DNA of 64,000 bases from Cellulomonas sp. Root485 (GTDB taxonomy: Bacteria > Actinomycetota > Actinomycetes > Actinomycetales > Cellulomonadaceae): contig NZ_LMFC01000002.1 of the NCBI RefSeq assembly GCF_001426705.1, forward strand, positions 63,980 to 127,979, written 5' to 3'. The notes beneath the pieces are model-generated. The model was not told the origin of the DNA. It ran no database searches and worked only from the letters and a program-made list of their open reading frames with translations. Each line of letters opens with the position of its first letter. Position 1 is the first letter of the stretch. Below, piece after piece: positions 18,748 through 26,368 of the stretch. A program made the translations under genes and the position numbers.

Positions 18748-19334
18748 TGGGCGCGGGCGTGACCGTGGATCCGGTCGCCGACGTCGAGCGCGGGCAGCTG
18801 CGCATCGCGGTCATCGGTCTGGCCGGTTCGGGCAAGTCGACCTTCGCGGGCGTCGTGGCCGAGCTCGCGCACGAGCGGGGGCTCCGGTGCGCCCGGCTGG
18901 GCCTCGCCGCTCCGCTGTACGCCCTGCAGGAACGCGTCTACGAGGCCGCGCGGACGCCGCTGCGGGAGGGCGCCCAGGACCAGGTCCTGATGGAGACGCT
19001 CGCCCGCGCCCTGCGTCGGATCAGCCCGACCTCGCTCGTGGACCACTTCCTCGACCGCCTGGGGGCCGTCGAGGCGGACGTCGTCGTCAACGACGACCTG
19101 CGGGACCCGCACGTCGACGCCGTCCGGCTGGCCGCGCAGGGCTTCCGGGTCGTCCGGGTCCGTGCGACCGAGCCCGTGCGCGCCGCCCGCCTCTCGGGCC
19201 GGGGGGACCTCACCCGCTCGGACCGGTCGACGGACGAGCTCGACCGGATCGTCCCGGACGCGGTGATCGACAACGACGGCGACCTCGACGCCTTCCGTGC
19301 GGCGGTCCGGGCGCTCGTCGGGAGCTGGCTGTGA
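18747..19334 (+). CDS. Deoxynucleoside-monophosphate-kinase-like P-loop protein
   Basis: 195 residues. Walker A is GLAGSGKST (24-32). VVVNDDLRDPHVD carries the conserved acidic/basic substrate region seen in phage-type dNMP kinases and related P-loop kinases, and SGRGDLTRSDRSTDELD may be the lid. ATG 18747 shares one base with the previous stop. It probably phosphorylates a nucleotide or a nucleotide-like metabolite; a dephospho-CoA-kinase-like role is an alternative. Confidence 0.72.
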   Translation: MGAGVTVDPVADVERGQLRIAVIGLAGSGKSTFAGVVAELAHERGLRCARLGLAAPLYALQERVYEAARTPLREGAQDQVLMETLARALRRISPTSLVDHFLDRLGAVEADVVVNDDLRDPHVDAVRLAAQGFRVVRVRATEPVRAARLSGRGDLTRSDRSTDELDRIVPDAVIDNDGDLDAFRAAVRALVGSWL

Positions 19335-19960
19335 TCCTCACGGGCGCCGACATCGCACGCGAGGTCCGCGCCGGCATCATCGAGATCGGCGAGTTCGATC
19401 CGGCGCGGCTCGAGCCCAACAGCTACGGGTTCCGGCTCGCACCCGAGCTCGTCCGCTACGAGACGGACGCCATCGACTGCTACGCGCCGCCGGTCACGGT
19501 GCGCGAGCACATCGGCGCCGAGGGCTACGTGCTCGAGCCGGGCCGGTTCTACCTCGGCAGCACGATGGAGGCGATGGGCAGCGCCCGCTACGTCGCCACG
19601 CTCCACGCCAGCCGCTCCGTCTCGACGCTCGGGATGTGGATCCAGTTCTCCGCGCCGCTCGGACACTGCGGCAGCGTCTTCCCCTGGACTCTCGAGATCG
19701 CCGTCGCGCAGCCGCTGCGGGTCTACCCGGGGATGCTCGTCGGCAAGCTGGCGTTCTGGGCGATGCAGGGCGAGCCCCTCCAGTACCGCGGCAAGTACAC
19801 CGGCTCGACCTCGACCGTGGCGTCCCGGCTCGGCGCCGAGGGCCCCGCCGTGCCGCGGGTGCACGGGCCCGTCGCGCTCCGGACCCGTCGGCACGGGTCG
19901 CGCCCGGCTGCGCCCGGGCTGACGCGCACCGGCCCGACCGACGCGCAGGGCCTGTCGTGA
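19331..19960 (+). CDS. dCTP deaminase/dUTPase-fold protein with altered active site
   Basis: 209 residues, close to Dcd length (193) with a basic tail. It aligns without gaps to the N-terminal part of the 11427 fusion over ~160 residues: PNSYGFRLA (29-37), SRSVSTLG (94-101), WTLEIA (119-124), KYTGST (155-160). In E. coli Dcd numbering (minus 16), Glu138 is present as Glu122, but Arg115 is Thr99 and Ser111 is Arg95. This is the mirror image of the fusion protein, which keeps Arg but lacks Glu. It may bind a nucleotide without deaminating, or complete the active site of a mixed trimer with the fusion protein. GTG 19331; 4-bp overlaps on both sides. Confidence 0.8.
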   Translation: MILTGADIAREVRAGIIEIGEFDPARLEPNSYGFRLAPELVRYETDAIDCYAPPVTVREHIGAEGYVLEPGRFYLGSTMEAMGSARYVATLHASRSVSTLGMWIQFSAPLGHCGSVFPWTLEIAVAQPLRVYPGMLVGKLAFWAMQGEPLQYRGKYTGSTSTVASRLGAEGPAVPRVHGPVALRTRRHGSRPAAPGLTRTGPTDAQGLS

Positions 19961-20721
19961 GCGCCGTCGTCCTGGGACACCTCAGCGACCTGCATCTCGA
20001 CGGCGGCGCGGCGGCGCGCGACCGCGTCGAGGCTGCCGTGGCGCACCTCGCGAGGATGGCGGCCGGGTTCACCGCCGTCCTGGTGACCGGTGACGTGAGC
20101 GACCGAGGTGCGGCGGAGGACTACGAGACCGCCGGGGCGCTCCTGTCGTCGCTCCCGGTGCCGGTCCTGCTCGTCCCGGGCAACCACGACGACCGGGCCG
20201 CGTTCGCCTCCGGTCTCCTCGGCCGCGACGGGCACGTCCCGGGCGCCCCGGTCGACCAGGTGGTGGTGGCGGGTGCCGTGCGCTTCGTCCTGCTCGACTC
20301 GACGGTCCCGGGCGAGCCGTGGGGCCGGCTCGCGCCGGAGAGCCTGGCGCTCCTCGCCGAGGCGGCGTCCACCGCGGACGGGCTCCCGACGGTCGTCGCG
20401 TTCCACCACCCGCCCGTGGCGCTGGGCATCCCCGAGATCGACGCGATCCGGCTGCGCGACGCCGACGAGCTCGCCTCCGTCGTCCGCGCGCACGAGCGGA
20501 TCGTCGCGGTGCTCTGCGGGCACGCGCACACGGCGGCGGCGGCGACGTTCGCCGGGCGCCCGCTGCGGGTCGCGCCCGGCGTCCGGTCGACCGCGGCGCT
20601 GCCGGGAGAGCCGTCGGTCGGCGCCATGGTGCCCGGCGCACCGCCCGCCGCCGCGGTTCACGTGCTGCGGGACGGCGACCTCGTCACCCACGTCCGCGCC
20701 TTCTCGGGGTTCCCGTCGTGA
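19957..20721 (+). CDS. Calcineurin-like metallophosphoesterase
   Basis: 254 residues of the CpdA/Icc type. All five metal motifs are visible: LSDLHLD (Asp11, His13), VTGDVSD, PGNHDD, FHHPP and CGHAHT. These coordinate two metals for phosphoester hydrolysis. Cytoplasmic, no signal peptide. It is the third type of phosphatase in the cluster besides two HADs and the NPP-like enzyme, which points to several phosphorylated intermediates. GTG 19957 overlaps the previous stop by 4 bp; a 109-base gap follows. Confidence 0.9.
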   Translation: MSAVVLGHLSDLHLDGGAAARDRVEAAVAHLARMAAGFTAVLVTGDVSDRGAAEDYETAGALLSSLPVPVLLVPGNHDDRAAFASGLLGRDGHVPGAPVDQVVVAGAVRFVLLDSTVPGEPWGRLAPESLALLAEAASTADGLPTVVAFHHPPVALGIPEIDAIRLRDADELASVVRAHERIVAVLCGHAHTAAAATFAGRPLRVAPGVRSTAALPGEPSVGAMVPGAPPAAAVHVLRDGDLVTHVRAFSGFPS

Positions 20722-20830
20722 CCGGGGGCGGACCGCGTGCAGGACGACCACCGATACCGCGTGACCCGCGGGCGAGCCGCACGTGCGACCGCCCGCCGCA
20801 CCATCCGACCGTGACGACCTGGAGGACCCG

Positions 20831-22390
20831 ATGACCCCGTTCCAGACGATCCGACGTGCGCTCGTGTGGGCCGCCGGCGGACCGACGGCGCCCGACCTGT
20901 CCGACGTCCCGCAGGGCGAGCTCCTCGCCGCCGTCCGGCAGCACCGGCTCGAGGCCCGTCTGCTCGCCCGCGCGCGCCGCGAGAACGTCCCGCTGCCTGC
21001 AGGGCTCGAGGACCGGCTGGCCGACGCGCACGCCACGATCGTCGACGGGGTGCACGCGCAGCTGCGGCTGTTCACGACGGTGCGCGACGCGATCGTCGAC
21101 GTGGAGCGCGGGCCGGGACTGGTCCCGATCAAGGGATTCGGTCTGTACGCGCTCACGAACGACCTCGAGCACCTCTCGCGGAGCGCGGACATCGACGTGC
21201 TCGGTGCCGACCCGAAGGGTGTCGCCGCCGCCGTCGAGGCCACGGGTGGAGCGGGCTACCACTTCCACGGCGAGGAGCACCCGTACGTGTTCGCCCACAT
21301 GGACGCGCTCGAGGTGCACAGCCGCTACATCGTGACGGGCATCGACGCCGCCCTGCGCGCCGACGACGTCGACGTCCGTCGCCGCACCGGCAGGCTCGCG
21401 CTGGCGACGCCGTTCTCCATCACGTCGATCACGTACGACGACCTCGTGGACCAGCTCGCACCGGGCACCGGGCCCGCGGAGGGCATCGACGTGCTCCGTC
21501 CGGAGATCGCGGTGCTCATCCGGTGCGCGCACGTGTACGTCGGGTACGCCATGGAGGCCCAGCCGCTCCCGTGGGCGACGGTCCGCCTCGAGGAGCTCGC
21601 TCAGATGCGCGACTACCTGGCGCTCGACTCGTTCGACGCCGCGCGGTTCCGCGAGCTGCACGAGCGCTACGACGCCGGGCTCGTCACCGACTTCGCGCGG
21701 CGGCTGCACCTCGACCTCTTCGGGGCCGACCCGTTCGACGCGGTCCTGGGCGGCGCACCGGTCCGCGACTGGTTCCCGCACAACCTGTGGTGGGACGGCA
21801 TCGGGGCCGGGTTCGCCGTCGACCTTCCGTGGGACGTCGAGAACCTCGTCGGGTGCGCGGAGGACTTCGGCGACCTCGCCACGGTCCTCGGGGCGTCGCC
21901 CGTGGTCCTGCCGGAGGGGGGTCGGGTGACGGTCTCCCTGCTCGACGACGAGGCCGACGACCACGCAGAACGGTACGTGTCCCACGGGTACGGCGGGGGT
22001 CTCGGTCCTGTCCGCCTCGAGCTCGAGGAGACGGCCGCCGGCCTGCGCGCGACGGTCCGCATGCCCCCGGTCGCCGACAGCCAGATGGCCGCCATCGGGT
22101 GGGCGACGGGCAACTTCCGGTACGAGCTGTTCTACCGTCCGCTCGACGGCAGCCACGACTTCAGCGACTACTCGACCACCCCGTCGTTGCTCCCGCCGGT
22201 GGTCCGCTCCTGCGAGCACGACGAGCACGGGGTGACGCTCGACGTCGAGCTGCCGTGGCCTGCGCTCGGGCTCAGTGCCGCTCCGGGGTCGGCGGACCGG
22301 CTCCCGCTCACCTTGCGCGCCAGGGTGCAGGAGCGCCCCTGGGACGACGTCGTGGGCGGCGTCGTGCTGCCGCTGGAGCTGTGTCGATGA
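20831..22390 (+). CDS. PF14907-like nucleotidyltransferase with C-terminal beta domain
   Basis: 519 residues. ATG 20831 has GGAGG 5 bases upstream. The N-terminal ~370 residues resemble the uncharacterised nucleotidyltransferase family PF14907: PIKGFGLYA (Lys101) followed by SADIDVL (Asp120, Asp122) as the metal-binding pair. The last ~140 residues form a separate beta-rich region (ELFYRPLDG, DVELPWPALG) reminiscent of a carbohydrate-binding module; this is a guess from pattern. PF14907 enzymes appear in natural-product clusters as NMP or phosphate transferases. It follows the only sizeable gap (109 bases) inside the operon and overlaps the glycosyltransferase gene by 4 bp. Confidence 0.75.
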   Translation: MTPFQTIRRALVWAAGGPTAPDLSDVPQGELLAAVRQHRLEARLLARARRENVPLPAGLEDRLADAHATIVDGVHAQLRLFTTVRDAIVDVERGPGLVPIKGFGLYALTNDLEHLSRSADIDVLGADPKGVAAAVEATGGAGYHFHGEEHPYVFAHMDALEVHSRYIVTGIDAALRADDVDVRRRTGRLALATPFSITSITYDDLVDQLAPGTGPAEGIDVLRPEIAVLIRCAHVYVGYAMEAQPLPWATVRLEELAQMRDYLALDSFDAARFRELHERYDAGLVTDFARRLHLDLFGADPFDAVLGGAPVRDWFPHNLWWDGIGAGFAVDLPWDVENLVGCAEDFGDLATVLGASPVVLPEGGRVTVSLLDDEADDHAERYVSHGYGGGLGPVRLELEETAAGLRATVRMPPVADSQMAAIGWATGNFRYELFYRPLDGSHDFSDYSTTPSLLPPVVRSCEHDEHGVTLDVELPWPALGLSAAPGSADRLPLTLRARVQERPWDDVVGGVVLPLELCR

Positions 22391-23649
22391 GCGCATCGCC
22401 CGACCTCGGGTGCTGGCCGACGGCCGAGCGCGACGACGCGATCCTGAGCAGCGTCCTGCTCGTGGCCGACCCGCACGCCCAGGAGGCGGCGGCCGACTAC
22501 TGGGACATGTCGCGCAGCGCTCACCTCGCGGTGGTCGCTGCCGTGCGCGCGCTGGACGACGCGGACGTGGCCGGCGCGCTCGACGACGTGCTCGCCGAGC
22601 CGTCCGAGCCGTCCCGGCTCGCTGAGCTCGCGCGTCTCGTCGCCCGGGGGTCGGCGGCCGGTGACCCGGCGTGGGATCGCGTCGGCCGCGTCGCGCTGCA
22701 GGCGGACGCGCTCGGGCGGCTGGCCGCGCACCTGGGCCCGGAGCACCGGCCCGGCGGTCCGGTGATCACGGCGGAGGACCTGCTGGCGCTGACGTCGCTC
22801 GCGCCCGCGCGTCCGCCGGCGCCGGCGAGCGCGCCGGTGTGCGTCGTGATCCCCTTCCGGGACCGCACCCCGACGCGCTCGCGCCTGCGCAACCTCCTCG
22901 CGTGCGTCCGCGCGCTGCAGGACCAGAGCGCCGACCGCGCGGCGTACCGGGTGGTCGTCGTCGAGGCGGACACGGAGCCGCGATGGGCTCGCGAGATCTC
23001 GGCCGTGGCCGACGACTACCTGCACCTGCCCGCGTCGGGGCACTTCAACAAGGCGTGGGCGGTCAACGTCGGCGTCGTCCAGCGCGCGACCGGCGCGGAG
23101 CTGCTGTGCGTGCTGGACGGGGACGTCCTCGTGGATCGCGACTTCGTCGCGCGCAACGTCGCACGGTTCGGCGTCCGGGGTGTGCAGGCGCACCTGCCCT
23201 ACCGCGACGCGCTGTGTCTCGACGAGGCGTCGTCGAGCCACGCGATCGCCGCGCGCGTCCTGGAGGGCCGGTCCGAGAGCCCGCTCGCCGAGCTGCGGGG
23301 CGTCGTGCTCAGGCGCCCCCCGGGGCACTGCGTGTGGGTGCGGCGCGGCCTGTTCGAGCGCGTCGGGGGGTTCGACGAACGGTTCGAGGGCTGGGGCGGC
23401 GAGGACCTCGACCTGGTGTTCCGGCTCGACGTGGTGGGTGCCGTGGACCGGTACCCCGACCCCCTGCTCCACCTGTTCCACGACCGCCCGCAGACCCAGG
23501 AGAACGGCCGGCGCTTCTACGCCGGGCGGCGCCTGCTGTCCTGGAACCCGGTGGGACCGGTGGGCCAGCTCGATGCGCCGGCCACGTCGCACGACGACGA
23601 CCTCGCCGGGCTCATCGAGCACGTCGACGACGTCCCGGCGTCGACGTGA
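22387..23649 (+). CDS. Glycosyltransferase, GT-A fold (galactosyltransferase-like)
   Basis: 420 residues. About 150 N-terminal residues of unknown fold precede a GT-A domain beginning VCVVIPFRDRTP. The metal-binding DxD is LDGDV (Asp244, Asp246). The C-terminal signature FEGWGGEDLDLVFRL (Glu339, Asp340) resembles the galactosyltransferase C-terminal domain (PF02709). It should transfer a nucleotide-activated sugar to an acceptor. No membrane segments. The long frame running in from 20866 is a shadow of the upstream gene; ATG 22387 fits the 4-bp overlap. Confidence 0.85.
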   Translation: MSASPDLGCWPTAERDDAILSSVLLVADPHAQEAAADYWDMSRSAHLAVVAAVRALDDADVAGALDDVLAEPSEPSRLAELARLVARGSAAGDPAWDRVGRVALQADALGRLAAHLGPEHRPGGPVITAEDLLALTSLAPARPPAPASAPVCVVIPFRDRTPTRSRLRNLLACVRALQDQSADRAAYRVVVVEADTEPRWAREISAVADDYLHLPASGHFNKAWAVNVGVVQRATGAELLCVLDGDVLVDRDFVARNVARFGVRGVQAHLPYRDALCLDEASSSHAIAARVLEGRSESPLAELRGVVLRRPPGHCVWVRRGLFERVGGFDERFEGWGGEDLDLVFRLDVVGAVDRYPDPLLHLFHDRPQTQENGRRFYAGRRLLSWNPVGPVGQLDAPATSHDDDLAGLIEHVDDVPAST

Positions 23650-24599
23650 GAGCGGTGCTGTGTCTCGACCCGCGCACGCCGTTCGACCGGATCGAGGAGG
23701 TGACCCGCGCGGCACGGCTCGACGGTGTGGTCGTGGGCATGGACGCGGCGGACGACGACGACCTGTGCGCCCGCCTCGCGGACAGCGCGCTGCGCGTGAT
23801 CGTCAACGTGCCGCTGCTGCACTCCCCGGAGGTGCTGGCGGAGCATCCGGAGCTCTACGCGGTGACGAGCACCGGCCGCCGTGCCGCCGTGGACTGGCTG
23901 CACATGGCCTGCCCGAGCTCGGAGCGGTTCTGGGAGCTCCAGTCGGCACGGATCGCCGACCGGGTCGCGCGGCTGGAGCCCGACCTGGTGTCGCTCGACT
24001 TCGCCCGGGGCTTCGTGCGGTGGGAGACGGTGCCGCCGGGAGCGGTCGCCGCGGACATCGAGCACGGCTGCTGCTGCGCTCGGTGCGTAGGCGACCGGCC
24101 GTACGGGCTGGCTGAGCTCGCGCGTCGTCGCACCGACCTCGTGACGGCCCGCGTCGCGCAGGCGGCGGACCTGGTCCGGAGCGTGCACCCCGGCGTGCCG
24201 GTCGCGGTGAAGGTGGTGCCGTGGCTGGCGGCCGACCACGAGGGTGCCCGCGCGTGGGCGTGCGGGCAGGACCCGGCCCGGCTGGCCCCGCTGGTGGACG
24301 TCCTGATGCCGATGTCGTACACCGCGATGATCGGCCGCCCCGCCCAGCACGTCCGCGACGTGCACGACGAGCTGAGCGGCGCGACCGGCCTCCCGGTCAT
24401 GCCCTGGCTCCAGGCCGCGCACGCCGACGAGCCGGGCGACCTGCCGCTCGACGTCGTCGCCCAGATGCTCGCCGCGGTGGAGCAGGACGCAGAGCACGGC
24501 TACTGCGTCTTCCACCTCGACGGCATCGCCCACCGACCCGAGCTCCTCGCACTCCTCGCCGAGGGCTCACCGATGTCCGACCTGAAGGAGATGCTGTGA
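23646..24599 (+). CDS. TIM-barrel protein, glycoside-hydrolase-like, uncharacterised
   Basis: 317 residues with GTG start in a 4-bp overlap. Repeating beta-strand/acidic ends suggest a TIM barrel: VVVGMDAADDDD, SLDFARGFVRWE, VAVKVVPWL, VLMPMSYTAM, VMPWLQAAH, YCVFHLDG. The DFxRGFxRWE context and a Cys-rich HGCCCARC (about 138-145) recall putative glycoside hydrolases of the GHL/DUF4015 type. It might trim or rearrange a sugar. No confident family assignment. Confidence 0.6.
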   Translation: MRAVLCLDPRTPFDRIEEVTRAARLDGVVVGMDAADDDDLCARLADSALRVIVNVPLLHSPEVLAEHPELYAVTSTGRRAAVDWLHMACPSSERFWELQSARIADRVARLEPDLVSLDFARGFVRWETVPPGAVAADIEHGCCCARCVGDRPYGLAELARRRTDLVTARVAQAADLVRSVHPGVPVAVKVVPWLAADHEGARAWACGQDPARLAPLVDVLMPMSYTAMIGRPAQHVRDVHDELSGATGLPVMPWLQAAHADEPGDLPLDVVAQMLAAVEQDAEHGYCVFHLDGIAHRPELLALLAEGSPMSDLKEML

Positions 24600-25333
24600 C
24601 TGACCTCGAGCTCGACGTGTTCGGACCGGAGCCGTGGCTGCAGATCGGTGAGCGCGCGTTCCGCTCCCGCCTGCTCCTGGGCGTCGAGCAGTACACCGAG
24701 CCGGCGCTCGTGCGCGACGTCCTGGACGGCAGCGGCGCCGACGTGTTCATCACGACGTACGACCTGGAGCGCACGCGCAGCAGCCTGCTGCTGTCGGACC
24801 TGGACCGCGAGCTCGACCTCGACCGGTTCATCTGGATCGGCACGACGTCGTTCGCGCACTCGGCGGCGGACGCCGTGGCGACCGCCCGGCAGCTGCGCAC
24901 CGCCCTGGGCCTCGACATCATCAAGCTCGACGTGCGGGACACGACGAACATGCCGGACGCCGAGGCGACGATCCTGGCCGCCAAGGAGCTCCTCGCGGAC
25001 GGGTTCAGCCTGCTGCCGTTCATCCTCCCGGAGGTCGAGACCGCCCGGGTGCTCGAGGGCATGGGCTGCTCGGCGCTGCGTCTGATGGCCGCACCGGTCG
25101 CCAGCTACCGCGGGATCGTGGACGCCGAGCCGCTGCGCGCCTGCATGGACGCCGTCGAGATCCCGACGGTCGTGGAGGGCGGGATCGGCAGCCCCGCCGA
25201 CGTGACGCGTGCCTTCGAGCTCGGCGCCGACGCGGTGCTGGTCAACACGCTCGTGGCCCGTGCCGCGAGTCCCGAGCGGATGGCACGGGCGGTGCGTCAC
25301 GCCGCGCTCGCCGGAGGGCTCGTCCGGGCATGA
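24596..25333 (+). CDS. Thiazole synthase (ThiG) homologue
   Basis: 245 residues, ThiG length. ThiG accepts sulfur from ThiS thiocarboxylate while holding deoxyxylulose phosphate as an imine. Visible: SRLLLGVEQY (usual SRLxxGTGKY), the catalytic lysine in DIIKLDV (Lys110), MAAPVASYRGI (usual PLGAPIGSGxGL) and the phosphate-binding VEGGIGSPAD. The changed GTGKY and GSGQG loops suggest a different sugar phosphate. ThiG homologues of this sort (BexX in BE-7585A biosynthesis) make 2-thiosugars using sulfur carriers charged by MoeZ-type E1s; a carrier and an E1 follow within 1 kb. No thiC, thiE or thiO is present, so thiamine synthesis is not the likely role. Confidence 0.82.
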   Translation: MTDLELDVFGPEPWLQIGERAFRSRLLLGVEQYTEPALVRDVLDGSGADVFITTYDLERTRSSLLLSDLDRELDLDRFIWIGTTSFAHSAADAVATARQLRTALGLDIIKLDVRDTTNMPDAEATILAAKELLADGFSLLPFILPEVETARVLEGMGCSALRLMAAPVASYRGIVDAEPLRACMDAVEIPTVVEGGIGSPADVTRAFELGADAVLVNTLVARAASPERMARAVRHAALAGGLVRA

Positions 25334-26094
25334 CGACCGACGCAGGCGTGCGGTGCTCGGCGGTGCTCCTCGACGTCGACGGCGTCCTGGTGACCACCGA
25401 GGGTGCCGTGCTCGAGCTGTGGGCCGAGGTCTGCGCACGCCGGGGCCGCGCGGCGCCGGGCGAGGAGTCGTCGACCCACATCGTCGGGTGCAGCCCGGAG
25501 CACACGGTGCGCCACCTCTTCCCGGAGGCGGACGCGGCCGGGGTCGAGGAGGTCCTCGCGATCGTGCGGACGCTCGAGCCCGGGCTGCGGTCGGCACCGG
25601 TGCCGGGCGCGGCCGACCTCGTGCGAGGGCTGCACGCCGCGGGGGTGCCGGTCGCCCTCGTGACCGGCGCCTCGCGGGAGCGGCTGGCCGCGGTGGTCGG
25701 GGCGCTCGGCCTGCACGACGAGGTCACCGCCACGGTGACCTGGGGCGAGACGCGCGGCAAGCCGAGCCCGGACCCCTACGTGCTCGCCGCGCGGCGGCTC
25801 GGGCTGGACGCGGCCGACTGCGTCGTCGTCGAGGACGCGCCGGCCGGCGTGACGAGCGCGGTCACCGCCGGCGCGACGTGCATCGGTCTCGCCCCGCCGG
25901 CGTCCGCGGAGCGGTCCGCGCTCGAGCAGGCGGGGGCCGCCGCCGTCGTCGGCACGGTGCTCGACCTGCGGGTGAGCGCGAGCGCCCCGGCGCCCGGCAC
26001 GACCGCGTACGCCGTCCGGCTCGGCGAGCACGCGTACCTCACAGCCGGGGCGAACGACCCCGCACAGTCCGCACCACGAGAGGAACCTTCATGA
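25330..26094 (+). CDS. HAD superfamily phosphatase/phosphomutase (beta-PGM-like)
   Basis: 254 residues. Motif I is LLDVDGVLV (Asp15, Asp17), with a four-helix cap, motif II VTGAS, motif III lysine in RGKPSPDPY, and motif IV VVEDAPAGV. This is the beta-phosphoglucomutase/sugar-phosphatase pattern. It lies between the ThiG homologue and the sulfur carrier, so it may dephosphorylate a (thio)sugar phosphate. The C-terminal ~35 residues are an extra tail. Overlaps on both sides are 4 bp. Confidence 0.86.
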   Translation: MTTDAGVRCSAVLLDVDGVLVTTEGAVLELWAEVCARRGRAAPGEESSTHIVGCSPEHTVRHLFPEADAAGVEEVLAIVRTLEPGLRSAPVPGAADLVRGLHAAGVPVALVTGASRERLAAVVGALGLHDEVTATVTWGETRGKPSPDPYVLAARRLGLDAADCVVVEDAPAGVTSAVTAGATCIGLAPPASAERSALEQAGAAAVVGTVLDLRVSASAPAPGTTAYAVRLGEHAYLTAGANDPAQSAPREEPS

Positions 26095-26363
26095 CCGCGA
26101 CCATGCTGCTGCCCGCCGTCCTGGCCGGACGGGCCGGTGGCGCCCGGACCCTGCACGTCACCGGTGCGACGATCGCCGAGGTGCTCGAGCACGTCGGTGC
26201 CGAGCACGCGGACCTCGTCGAGGTGATCCGCGGGCGCGAGGGCCTCTCGCGCTACGTGAACGTGTACGTCAACGAGGTCGACGTGCGCGGCTCCGGGGGT
26301 CTCGACACGCCGGTCGCGGCCGGCGACGAGATCGCCGTCATCCCTGCCGTGGCGGGGGGCTGA
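26091..26363 (+). CDS. ThiS/MoaD-like sulfur carrier protein
   Basis: 90 residues, ubiquitin-like. It ends IPAVAGG, the diglycine tail that becomes a thiocarboxylate after adenylation. The body follows MoaD/CysO rather than short ThiS: the N-terminal strand, LEHVGAEH, RYVNVYVNEVDVR and a final GDEIAVIPAVAGG. ATG 26091 has GAGAGGAA 6 bases upstream. It directly precedes its probable activating enzyme and is close to the ThiG homologue, completing a sulfur-delivery set. Confidence 0.92.
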   Translation: MTATMLLPAVLAGRAGGARTLHVTGATIAEVLEHVGAEHADLVEVIRGREGLSRYVNVYVNEVDVRGSGGLDTPVAAGDEIAVIPAVAGG

Positions 26364-26368
26364 GCGCC

